Shown in pieces: positions 29,860 through 38,233 of a DNA stretch of 43,856 nucleotides. The stretch is taken from NCBI GenBank assembly GCA_964569795.1, contig CAZMVB010000033.1, forward strand, positions 1-43,856, read 5' to 3'. The translations under genes and the position numbers were made by a program. Origin of the DNA: JAHJDS01 sp964569795 (GTDB taxonomy: Bacteria; Desulfobacterota; Desulfarculia; Desulfarculales; JAHJDS01). Under the pieces are notes generated by a model that was not told the origin of the DNA, did no database searches, and saw nothing but the letters and a program-made list of their open reading frames with translations. Every line of letters begins with the position of its first letter. Positions within the stretch are counted from its first letter, which is position 1.

Positions 29860-30978
29860 CTAGGTTTGCCCATTCACGTGTCTAGGTGAAAAAATATCCG
29901 ATTGCCGTCCGCGCCATGCTTGTTCTTTTAACAATAGGTCAGGTCGCATATCGACGACTGCGCTATTAGGCTTACCTGTGAAAGCATATTTTATTGGTAC
30001 GCCTGTTGTTTCTTCGATCATATCCAGGAACTCCTTAGCGCTTGGTGTCAGATCAGAATATCTTGATGCCCCATGGTTTCTGTAGTCCAGGTAGTCCAGT
30101 CCGTGAACCACAAGGGCAGTGGGCCTGTTTACTCGGCAAGCGTCCAACACAATCTCAATGTCGAATCTTGCCACCCTACGAGGCCTTTTTGTCACTGTGG
30201 TCATTTCAGTGATGTCGTGTGGGTACCCGGATTCGAGACGTAGGGTCTCCCAAGTTATTTCATTTTTTAGTGGACCAGCGTTTTTACCAGCTACGCGAAT
30301 CGGAAAAGTCCTGATTACCATCACTACGTGGTCGACCAACAAGGGACTGAGGCCAGCTTCCATGACAAACTGGGCTGCCGTAGTATCTTTGCTGGTTGTA
30401 TAAGGATACATCTTGCTATGGTGCAGTGAAAGGCCAAATCCTTGTGTTCCCTCTAAAATGATTCTGTAACCCTCCTTTAATAAATCGTGCAGTTGTGAGC
30501 GCACATCACCGACGAAATGTTTTAACCAAGTATAATCCCTCAGGACGTCTTTTACTAGCAGAGTGCCCTGGTTTCTAGATATTTTAGCGGACATGGCTGC
30601 ACCAGTCCCTGTACCCGTCGAAGATATCGATTTTTTTAGGTGCGTTTCCGATTTTTTCATTTCTTGGGTAATTATTACGGTATATGGATCTATTGTCAGT
30701 TCTCGGGGATTTACGCAGTATTCAGTGATTTCCGAATAAAGTACTTCTAGGTCAACCACGCATGCCGGCGCCAGGAACATCCGCCGTCCCCACATCACAC
30801 CCGAAGGTATAAGCCGTAAGCAGTATTCACGCCCCTTCTCATATGTTATGTGTCCAGAATTTGGTCCACCACACCTCACAACCGCAGTATTCTTACCACA
30901 ATCACGAGCCAGTATTGAGGTAGCTTTACCTTTTCCCTCAGACCCAAACTGCCCTCCAGTGACAACTATTACAGCCAT
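29860..30978 (-). CDS. PurZ-like adenylosuccinate synthetase homologue
   Basis: 372 residues from ATG 30978, which has GAGGTGG upstream (an ATG at 31002 is open but lacks one). It is a PurA-family protein: P-loop GGQFGSEGKGK, NSGH, SSTGTGTGAAMSAK (IMP/Asp loop), EGTQGFGLSLHH, YTTSKDTTAA, and KRPRRVARFD. Position 13 is Ser where PurA has the catalytic Asp; this is the change known in viral PurZ, which joins Asp to dGMP to make the precursor of 2-aminoadenine deoxynucleotide. Shorter than PurA (about 430). Neighbours: Dcd-fold membrane protein upstream and deoxynucleoside kinase downstream. Confidence 0.85.
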   Translation of the reverse strand: MAVIVVTGGQFGSEGKGKATSILARDCGKNTAVVRCGGPNSGHITYEKGREYCLRLIPSGVMWGRRMFLAPACVVDLEVLYSEITEYCVNPRELTIDPYTVIITQEMKKSETHLKKSISSTGTGTGAAMSAKISRNQGTLLVKDVLRDYTWLKHFVGDVRSQLHDLLKEGYRIILEGTQGFGLSLHHSKMYPYTTSKDTTAAQFVMEAGLSPLLVDHVVMVIRTFPIRVAGKNAGPLKNEITWETLRLESGYPHDITEMTTVTKRPRRVARFDIEIVLDACRVNRPTALVVHGLDYLDYRNHGASRYSDLTPSAKEFLDMIEETTGVPIKYAFTGKPNSAVVDMRPDLLLKEQAWRGRQSDIFSPRHVNGQT

Positions 30979-31031
30979 TTCCACCTCAAAGCTAAGAGAC
31001 ATAATAAAGGCACGAACGACCCATCTACTTT

Positions 31032-32096
31032 CTATTTTACAATTTTATTAGCACGAAGTTTTCCCTCCAACTCAGTTATTCTGTTTTTCATCCTAGTTAG
31101 CGTTCGCCTAATTTTTGCAGTCTCCTCACTCAATTTTTTTTGACTTTCTAGAAAGTTATAATACTTTTTAAGAAAGGCCTGCCCTTTTTTCATTTCCAAT
31201 AACTGTTGATTGACCCTTAATATACCTATCGTATTTTTAGTTATATCGGCAGCTTGCCCGCGATTTACTGGAGATTGGTATGCCAAAATTCCAATCACTA
31301 ATCCAAAAATAGCAATTATTGCAATTATATCGACTGCCCTAGACCATCTAGAGATTTTTTTATTTTCCTTTATACCTTCTCTTACTTCCTCGCTCTGTTT
31401 TGCAAATTTAGGAATCCACTCACCAATTGAAGTTCGTGGGGCTACTCCGTTCAGATAGTCTGGAACCGTCTTTCGTTCAATTTTTACTCTGTTAATTGGC
31501 TTTTTTCCCGGATAGTTTGTGTAGAAATCAGCGACATTAGAAGGAGTATCATTTTCGAATTTAATCTTTGAAGTACGTACAAAGTCTATACTTACAAATG
31601 ATTTATTGAGGTACAATTTGATTTCACGGTTAGTTAAATTGTGAAGCGGTATATGAATTTTTCCGACCCATCCAGGATCTACTTGTGGGCCAGTGCCGAG
31701 CAACAAACCCTGGTAGACATATTTGATTGTGAGGTTATGCCTACCAATAATGTAAAAAGGGAGTCTAAGGCGTTGTTGAAGTCGAATATATACTAGTGAA
31801 TTCTCTCGGATACAATAGTATGGTCCATTATTGTCTCTACCGATTTTTAGTTCCGACAACTCCTTTTTGTCATCAAACTCCCATCCTCCACAACAGTCAG
31901 GTTTCATTGAGTAACTAGCACCCTTTAGATTCTGTTCAAAAAAAGTCTCCCTATTGGCTATCAACAAACCGTATTTAAGCACATAATCGCGAATTTCATC
32001 CGCTAACAATACAGCTCCCAATTTGTCTTTATAGCTTTCGTCACTCTCAAGAGGATCGACAAACAACCATTTCTCATCGAAGGTCAACGGCTCCAC
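31032..32096 (-). CDS. dCTP deaminase/dUTPase-fold protein with membrane helix and coiled coil
   Basis: 354 residues from GTG 32096 behind a run of G. Residues ~25-175 match the Dcd/dUTPase fold: SYSMKP, then LRLPFYIIGRHN, then TGPQVDPGWVGKIHIPLHNLTNREIKLYL (split here as VDPGWVGKIHIP at 139-150 and LHNLTNREIKLYL after it). Where Dcd enzymes have the catalytic Glu (GxIxLE), this protein has Pro150. A transmembrane helix spans ~254-273 (AVDIIAIIAIFGLVIGILAY), followed by a Lys-rich coiled coil (295-350). A nucleotide sensor coupled to a membrane part is more likely than an enzyme. Confidence 0.82.
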   Translation of the reverse strand: MEPLTFDEKWLFVDPLESDESYKDKLGAVLLADEIRDYVLKYGLLIANRETFFEQNLKGASYSMKPDCCGGWEFDDKKELSELKIGRDNNGPYYCIRENSLVYIRLQQRLRLPFYIIGRHNLTIKYVYQGLLLGTGPQVDPGWVGKIHIPLHNLTNREIKLYLNKSFVSIDFVRTSKIKFENDTPSNVADFYTNYPGKKPINRVKIERKTVPDYLNGVAPRTSIGEWIPKFAKQSEEVREGIKENKKISRWSRAVDIIAIIAIFGLVIGILAYQSPVNRGQAADITKNTIGILRVNQQLLEMKKGQAFLKKYYNFLESQKKLSEETAKIRRTLTRMKNRITELEGKLRANKIVK

Positions 32097-32153
32097 TGTG
32101 TACCCCCCCCTTCATTAGCTCCAATATCTTCGTAACTAAGAACTACTTTAATG

Positions 32154-35075
32154 TTAACCATCATTAGTACACCTCAGATTTGATCCCAACAATTCAGAAA
32201 GATGGGCAAACATCATGTCGTCGGCTAAAAAGTGAAACTGCTGTAGGCTACCTATATTTTTTAGTAATGTAAAAGCATTTGGATAGAGTATTAACGAGCA
32301 TTGATCAATTGGTTCATAATCGCTGATATCTCTCAGGTTCTTACCATTGCGCCCAACTAAGCGTTGGCGAATAATCTCGTCAGAGCATTCGATATAACAA
32401 ATTAATATCACTCGGTCCTTAAGTGCAAATCTATCAAGGTCGTTCATAGTACGCACTGAATCCACAACCACAGCACCGTCGCTGGTCTTCACGGATTCAC
32501 TCAACCTTTGCCTAAGGGGCGCTTGGTCGTACTCCTCGATAATGATTCGACCGAACTTTATCTGATCCTCTTCGGTCGGTGCTTGCCTGTCCATGACACG
32601 AAGCCTTTGAGACGCGATACCGTCGAAGTCATCCCGGATCAGACCGCAAATGATATCCCGTGTCTTGATCCACCTAATGCCATAATACAGTGATAAATAC
32701 CGACTGACAACAGATTTCCCGGCACCAGTCTTCCCAGCGATGCATAGAACAGGATTGACCTCGAAGCGAAGTGTCTGAACCCTGGGCACAATTAGCTGGG
32801 CCTCTGCCTCTACCCCCATCGCCTCGTATTGGTCGGCGTCATAATAGCGGCCAACGACAGCCGAAGTGATAGCGTCCATCTCATCGTGTGACTTCGTGGC
32901 CAGGCCGGATCCGCTCAATCCCAAGCTATCGAGCCCCGCCCGCAACAAGCCAAGCCCACGTTGCTTCCGAGGTATGCATAGCAGGTCCTGTGCCGCCCCA
33001 GGATAGGATTCGATTACCTCGGGGGGATTGTCCATGGCTTCAATTTGTTTACGTAACCGAATTCCTCGAAGTGTTAGTTCCTTCATCGAATCGATCAAGG
33101 CCGGATAGGCATGAATTCCCACGCTGGCCAGGTCCTGTTCCGCCACACGGACAATGCCGGCCCGAGGATTGATCCGGTCCCCGCCTCCTGGAAGACCCAG
33201 GGGGGAGTCAATACTCACAATTGCCGGACGGACCTCCTTTATATATGCTAAAAGATCTCCATCAGTTCCCAGGGACAACGTCTCTACCCGGGTCCCCGAT
33301 AGCCTGGCTACCCCTGTTTTCCGATTCTTTCCGGCAGTCAGGTCAAGGCCCACCACATCCCGGCCTTCCGGAAGCCATGGGCGTCGGCTTGGGTAAGCGG
33401 CCAAGGGGGAACGTCCTTGGGGATGCCATGAACCTCCTTTAAATAGCTGGGCTTGGCCCAAACCTGACCGGGTCTTGGGTCGGGCTTCACGGTGCTGACG
33501 GGCCTCCATCAGCCACTGTCTCATTTCATCGAACGACAGATGGTTGAGAACCTGCGGTTGGCCAGCCCTGCGAATAATCTCCGCCCCGAACTTCAGCAGG
33601 TTTTGATGGTGGCGCGAGTGGGCGTCGGTTCCAATTGCCACGGAGCAACCAGCGTCAACGGCTCGGGCCAGCAGCTCACCCGAGAGATCAAGGCGGGACG
33701 GAAAACAGTTCACTTCTACGGCGACTCGCCATTTCGCACATCGCTCGAAGACCACATCCCAGTCAACATCGGCCGGCGGACGCACATACGAGGGCTCACC
33801 CGGCCTACCGATCATCGCTCCAGTAGGATGACCGAGGACGTCAATCATTCCGCTTTCTATGGCCCTGACCAATCGATCCGTGTTTTCGTCCTTGGACCTG
33901 CCCCAGGCGGAGTGGACCGATCCAACGACAAAATCCATGCCCTGAAGAATGCCCGTCGGCATATCCAATTGGCCATCTGGCAGGATGTCTACTTCGAGCC
34001 CGTGGAGGACACGACACTCGAGTCTTGCGTCAGCCAAGGCAATGGCCTGCCGTAACCATGCCCAAGGCGCCAATCCACCCTGAATTTTGGATGACCTGCT
34101 GTGGTCCGTAATAGCAATGTAGCTCAGTCCGTTAGCCGCGGCTCCCGTGGCCATAGCCGCTGGCGTGGCCAACCCATCTGACCAGGAAGTGTGAACATGG
34201 AGGTCGGACTTTATGGAGGAAGGCAAATCGGCTGCCAGAGGGTCAAGCGCCCGAACCAGTCTTTCTAATGCAAACCCCCTTTTTCCCGCAGATGTCGAAA
34301 CCAGTCGGAAATGCCATCCCATCTGATGTTGAAGGACTACTTCTCCACCCGAGTTCGGCCTCAGGCTAAACAATGGCTCACTTTTCAAAACCGAGTTTAT
34401 CACCTTCGGACCAATTTCGGTCGACGCAGCCGAAGTAAAAACAGTGAATTGATCATCTACCGTTGATAAGCCATCTTTTATGCCTGTAATCCCCCAGTTC
34501 AGTGGGGTTGAGGTCGCATCATCGAGACCCCGCATGAAGCGCAGCATTGGAGGGACGATGTGGGCAGCCTGCCAACGTCCATACGCTTGGCCTGACCACG
34601 CGGCCAGGATCATGTCCTCGGTCAAACCAGATCGTCGGGACGCCTCGGCCAATACTTCGGATGAGGGACGGTCGCCCCCTTGGTAAAATCGCTGAATCAA
34701 TTTTGGGCCAAGCCCTCGAATTGACCGCAGACGCAGACAGCTTTGGGCATGGTCGGAGGCCAACTCGTTGAGTTCTTCAATCGTGCCACTACCGCGAATT
34801 GACTGGAGATATTTCCTGATTCGGGCAGAAGGGACATCGTCCAAATCATCTGCCGAACCTCCGGAAATCCAATCATCGACGCTCGAGGCATAGCTGTCAA
34901 AGTTGTGGGCAGCCCGATTTAGGGATAGCGTTCTATACGTTGGAGCCTTTGAGGAATTCACGCCTGCTATTATTTTCAGCAGGAAGGCTAGATCATAGAG
35001 CGGCTGGGCATACTCAAAATCACGCAGGCAAAAGTAGCCATCGAGCTGGGGCGGTCTGTCTGGACTCGCGGCCAA
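32154..35075 (-). CDS. Five-part fusion: PolX HhH, degenerate polymerase, PHP, DUF429, P-loop kinase
   Basis: 973 residues from TTG 35075, with GAGG seven bases upstream. Residues ~20-135 resemble the PolX helix-hairpin-helix part (YRTLSLNRAAHNF, RSIRGLGPKLIQRFY). Residues ~170-275 look like the PolX nucleotidyltransferase without its DxD. Residues 289-525 are a PHP domain with all metal ligands: H293/H295, D324-H325, H358/E361, H388 (HSAW), H416, D484/H486. Residues ~572-755 are DUF429 (RNase H fold; D578, D623, D734). Residues ~776-970 are a P-loop kinase (GKTGAGKS at 781-788). First gene of the cassette; it likely has exonuclease/phosphatase and NMP-kinase activities. Confidence 0.85.
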   Translation of the reverse strand: MAASPDRPPQLDGYFCLRDFEYAQPLYDLAFLLKIIAGVNSSKAPTYRTLSLNRAAHNFDSYASSVDDWISGGSADDLDDVPSARIRKYLQSIRGSGTIEELNELASDHAQSCLRLRSIRGLGPKLIQRFYQGGDRPSSEVLAEASRRSGLTEDMILAAWSGQAYGRWQAAHIVPPMLRFMRGLDDATSTPLNWGITGIKDGLSTVDDQFTVFTSAASTEIGPKVINSVLKSEPLFSLRPNSGGEVVLQHQMGWHFRLVSTSAGKRGFALERLVRALDPLAADLPSSIKSDLHVHTSWSDGLATPAAMATGAAANGLSYIAITDHSRSSKIQGGLAPWAWLRQAIALADARLECRVLHGLEVDILPDGQLDMPTGILQGMDFVVGSVHSAWGRSKDENTDRLVRAIESGMIDVLGHPTGAMIGRPGEPSYVRPPADVDWDVVFERCAKWRVAVEVNCFPSRLDLSGELLARAVDAGCSVAIGTDAHSRHHQNLLKFGAEIIRRAGQPQVLNHLSFDEMRQWLMEARQHREARPKTRSGLGQAQLFKGGSWHPQGRSPLAAYPSRRPWLPEGRDVVGLDLTAGKNRKTGVARLSGTRVETLSLGTDGDLLAYIKEVRPAIVSIDSPLGLPGGGDRINPRAGIVRVAEQDLASVGIHAYPALIDSMKELTLRGIRLRKQIEAMDNPPEVIESYPGAAQDLLCIPRKQRGLGLLRAGLDSLGLSGSGLATKSHDEMDAITSAVVGRYYDADQYEAMGVEAEAQLIVPRVQTLRFEVNPVLCIAGKTGAGKSVVSRYLSLYYGIRWIKTRDIICGLIRDDFDGIASQRLRVMDRQAPTEEDQIKFGRIIIEEYDQAPLRQRLSESVKTSDGAVVVDSVRTMNDLDRFALKDRVILICYIECSDEIIRQRLVGRNGKNLRDISDYEPIDQCSLILYPNAFTLLKNIGSLQQFHFLADDMMFAHLSELLGSNLRCTNDG

Positions 35076-35482
35076 TAGAAAGCCTCAGGGTCGTAAACTT
35101 GAGGTGATCCTCCCCTGGGGGAGTCTATCGATTAATCCACAGGGTAATTCATATCATAGAAATGGCCCAGGAGGCCAACCATTCTTCCAGATCAAATCGG
35201 GGCGTAGCGGTGGACGGCGAAGGCGATGGGGAAAGAGGGGTAGTGAAGGTTGGCCGGCGCTCGGAGAAATAGCCCAACCACCGCTCTGCTTCAACAACCC
35301 TTCGTTAAAGACTGTCCGGACTTTTCAGGGTGCCAGGATATCCGTCTGCGTCGGACATCCCAATGGAACTACCGGGAGACCGAGGTCTTAGCTGCCTAGG
35401 CCCCTCGAATACAAGCAGTTGATCCTTGTTCCCTCTCGCACACGGTGGTAAACTCGTTCACGGTTTATGGGGCGGGGTGGGG
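35076..35482. promoter_or_regulatory. Divergent intergenic region with hsdR promoter
   Basis: About 400 bp without a supported gene; the open plus-strand frame from 35104 has no family resemblance. TTGTTC (35426-35431) and TAAACT (35449-35454) with a 17-bp spacer form a plausible hsdR promoter, with ATG 35483 about 28 bp further on. CTCCCC-TG-GGGGAG (35115-35128) is a 14-bp inverted repeat close to the start of the leftward cassette and may be its operator. A promoter for the cassette itself is not clear. Confidence 0.4.
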
Positions 35483-38233
35483 ATGCAGCCTGAACAAGAG
35501 GCCAGGCAGATAATCGACCGCCAGCTTGAGGGTGCGGGCTGGGCAGTTCAGGATTATCAGGCGCTCAACCTCAGTGCTGCTCGGGGCATTGCCGTTCGCG
35601 AGTTCCCATTCAGCACCGGCACACCAGATTACACCCTTATCGTCGACCGAAAGATTCACGGTGTCATCGAGGCCAAGCCCGTCGGAACCACCCTCAGCGG
35701 TGTCGCCGAGCAGTCCGAAAAATACCTCAAGGGTCCGCCCGACATCCCTCAGTCCGTGGCCAAACCGCTGCCTTTGGCCTATGAGTCCACCGGGGTCGAG
35801 ACGTTCTTCCGCGACGATCGTGATCCTGACGCCCGGTCCCGCCGGATCTACACCTTCCACTGTCCCGGGACACTGGCCGAGTGGGCCGGACAACCGGAAA
35901 CCCTGAGGGCCCGGCTCCAGCACTTTCCGCCCCTCGATGATGACCGGCTCTGGCGGGTTCAGCGTCAAGCCGTTCTCAACCTGGAGACGTCCTTTGCCCA
36001 ATCGCACCCCCGGGCCCTGATCCAGATGGCCACCGGCTCGGGCAAGACCTTCACCGCGGTATCGTTCGTCTATCGGCTGATCAAGTTCGCCGACGCCCGG
36101 CGGGTCCTGTTCTTGGTGGATCGCAACACCCTCGGCCGCCAGACTCTGCGCGAGTTTCAGAGCTTCGGCACGCCCGATGACGGCCGCAAGTTCACCGAGC
36201 TTTACAACGTCCAGCACATGACCACCAACAAGCTGGACATGGTCAGCCGGGTTTGCATCACCACCATCCAGCGACTCTACTCGATGCTCCGGGGCGAGGC
36301 GGATTATGACGCCAGCTTCGACGAGCGGTCCACCTTCGAGGACGGCCCCATCGACGACCGGCCCAAAGAAGTGGCCTACAACCCGCAGATCCCGCCCGAG
36401 ACCTTTGACTTCGTCATCACCGACGAGTGCCACCGCTCGATCTACAACATCTGGCGCCAGGTCCTGGAGTACTTCGACGCCTTCCTCATCGGCCTGACCG
36501 CCACGCCGTCCAAGCAGACCCTGGGCTTTTTCAACCAGAATCTGGTGATGGAATACCCCCACGATAGGGCCGTGGCCGACGGCGTCAATGTCGGTTACGA
36601 GGTTTACCGAATCCAGACGGAGATCACTGAAAAGGGAAGCCGGGTCGAGGCCGGGTACTACGTCGATAAGCGGGACAAGCTGACCCGCCGGACCACCTGG
36701 CAGGAGCTTGATGACGACCTTGAATACGGCGCCGGCCAGCTCGATCGAGACGTCGTGGCCAAAGACCAGATCCGGACCGTGATCCGGACTTTCCGCGACA
36801 AACTGCCCGAGATCTTCCCCGGCCGGGGCGAGGTGCCCAAGACCCTCATCTTCGCCAAGGACGACAGCCACGCCGAGGACATCGTCCACATCGTCCGGGA
36901 GGTCTTCGGCAAGGGCAACGAGTTCGCCAAGAAGATCACCTACAAGACCACGGGCGAGAAACCCGAGACCCTGATCAAAGCCTTTCGCATCGACTACTAC
37001 CCACGGATAGCGGTCACCGTGGACATGATCTCGACAGGCACGGACGTCAAGCCGCTCGAATGCCTCATCTTCATGCGATCGGTCAAGTCGGCCGGCTATT
37101 TCGAGCAGATGAAGGGCCGCGGGACCAGGACGATCGACGACAATGAACTCAGAAGGGTCAACCAGGATCCCGTCAAGAAGACCCATTTCGTCATCGTCGA
37201 CGCCGTGGGCGTGTGCGAGAGGGACAAGAGCGACACCCGACCCCTCGAGCGAAAGCCGACGGTGCCCTTTGACAAGCTGTTACACCAAGTCGCCCTGGGC
37301 AAGCGGGATGAGGATACCCTGACCAGCCTGGCCGGCCGTCTGGCCCGTCTCGATCGGCAGATCGATGGGGACGACCGCCGGGAAATCGAGGCGGCCGCCG
37401 GCGGGCTTGAACTTCGGACCATCATCAACCGACTTCTGGACGCGGTTGACCCGGACAGAAAGATCGAGCGGGCCCGGGAGCTGTTTAACGTCGAGGTGCC
37501 GTCTGACGACCAGATTTCCGAAACCGGGCGGAACCTGGCCAACGAGGCCTGCACCCCCTTTGATGATCCTGGTCTTCGGGACAAACTGATCGAGATCAAG
37601 AGGCGCAACGAGCAGACCATTGACACCATCAGCCGGGATAGGGTTTTATTTGCGGGACACGATGAGCAGGCCAAGGAGTGGGCCCGGGGTGTGGTCCGGT
37701 CCTGGCGTCAGTTCATCGATGACAATCAGGACGAGCTGACCGCCCTACAGATCATCTACAGCGTGCCCTATGGACGGCGTCACCTGACCTTCGAGGCGAT
37801 CAAGCAACTGGCCGCGGCCGTGGAAAAGCCGCCCTACAGCCTGACGCCGGAAGTAGTCTGGCAGGCCTACGAGCGACTGGAGGAGTCCCGAGTCAAGCGG
37901 GCCGGTCCGCAGAGGCTGCTGACCGACCTGATATCCCTGATCCGGTTCTCCCTGGGCGAGGCCGAAGAACTGGAGCCCTGGTCGGACGTGGTGGATCTCC
38001 GGTTCGGTGAATGGATCGAGCAACAGCGGACGGCCGGCCAGGAGTTCACACCCGAGCAGATGGAGTGGCTGCAACTGATCAAGGACCACATCGCCACCAG
38101 CTTGCGGGTGGAACGGGCCGACTTCGGGTACGCGCCCTTTCAGGAGAGGGGCGGCCTGTACCGGGCTCATGAGGTCTTTGGGGAAAGGCTGGATGCGATC
38201 ATTAACGATTTGAATGAGGCCCTGGCGGCATGA
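35483..38233 (+). CDS. hsdR: Type I restriction enzyme, R subunit
   Basis: 916 residues from ATG 35483; TTG 35426 is in the same frame but lies in the -35 box. The N-terminal nuclease has PD-(D/E)XK as GTPDYTLIVD ... GVIEAKP. Helicase motifs follow: QMATGSGKT, DECHRS, GLTATPSKQ and GTDVKPLECLIFMR ... KGRGTRT. The C-terminal ~200 residues are the helical HsdR part. It cuts unmethylated DNA after ATP-driven translocation in complex with HsdS and HsdM. First gene of an R-S-M operon; HsdS overlaps by 4 bp. Confidence 0.96.
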   Translation: MQPEQEARQIIDRQLEGAGWAVQDYQALNLSAARGIAVREFPFSTGTPDYTLIVDRKIHGVIEAKPVGTTLSGVAEQSEKYLKGPPDIPQSVAKPLPLAYESTGVETFFRDDRDPDARSRRIYTFHCPGTLAEWAGQPETLRARLQHFPPLDDDRLWRVQRQAVLNLETSFAQSHPRALIQMATGSGKTFTAVSFVYRLIKFADARRVLFLVDRNTLGRQTLREFQSFGTPDDGRKFTELYNVQHMTTNKLDMVSRVCITTIQRLYSMLRGEADYDASFDERSTFEDGPIDDRPKEVAYNPQIPPETFDFVITDECHRSIYNIWRQVLEYFDAFLIGLTATPSKQTLGFFNQNLVMEYPHDRAVADGVNVGYEVYRIQTEITEKGSRVEAGYYVDKRDKLTRRTTWQELDDDLEYGAGQLDRDVVAKDQIRTVIRTFRDKLPEIFPGRGEVPKTLIFAKDDSHAEDIVHIVREVFGKGNEFAKKITYKTTGEKPETLIKAFRIDYYPRIAVTVDMISTGTDVKPLECLIFMRSVKSAGYFEQMKGRGTRTIDDNELRRVNQDPVKKTHFVIVDAVGVCERDKSDTRPLERKPTVPFDKLLHQVALGKRDEDTLTSLAGRLARLDRQIDGDDRREIEAAAGGLELRTIINRLLDAVDPDRKIERARELFNVEVPSDDQISETGRNLANEACTPFDDPGLRDKLIEIKRRNEQTIDTISRDRVLFAGHDEQAKEWARGVVRSWRQFIDDNQDELTALQIIYSVPYGRRHLTFEAIKQLAAAVEKPPYSLTPEVVWQAYERLEESRVKRAGPQRLLTDLISLIRFSLGEAEELEPWSDVVDLRFGEWIEQQRTAGQEFTPEQMEWLQLIKDHIATSLRVERADFGYAPFQERGGLYRAHEVFGERLDAIINDLNEALAA

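Noticed and set aside
29860..30978. Idea that the prophage itself has a 2-aminoadenine (Z) genome
   Set aside because: PurZ-like is in the AT-rich cargo region; no DpoZ-type polymerase, DatZ or MazZ is seen. The HD protein at 17497-17991 is of another family. The part left of the window cannot be excluded.
35104..35391. 95-codon plus-strand frame between the nucleotide cassette and hsdR
   Set aside because: No ribosome binding site, biased Gly/Arg composition and no family; more likely regulatory DNA.
35465..37186. 573-codon open frame on the minus strand inside hsdR
   Set aside because: It is the antisense shadow of a GC-rich gene; hsdR has all helicase motifs in order, while this frame has no motif and a low-complexity Gly/Leu/Val/Asp-rich product.
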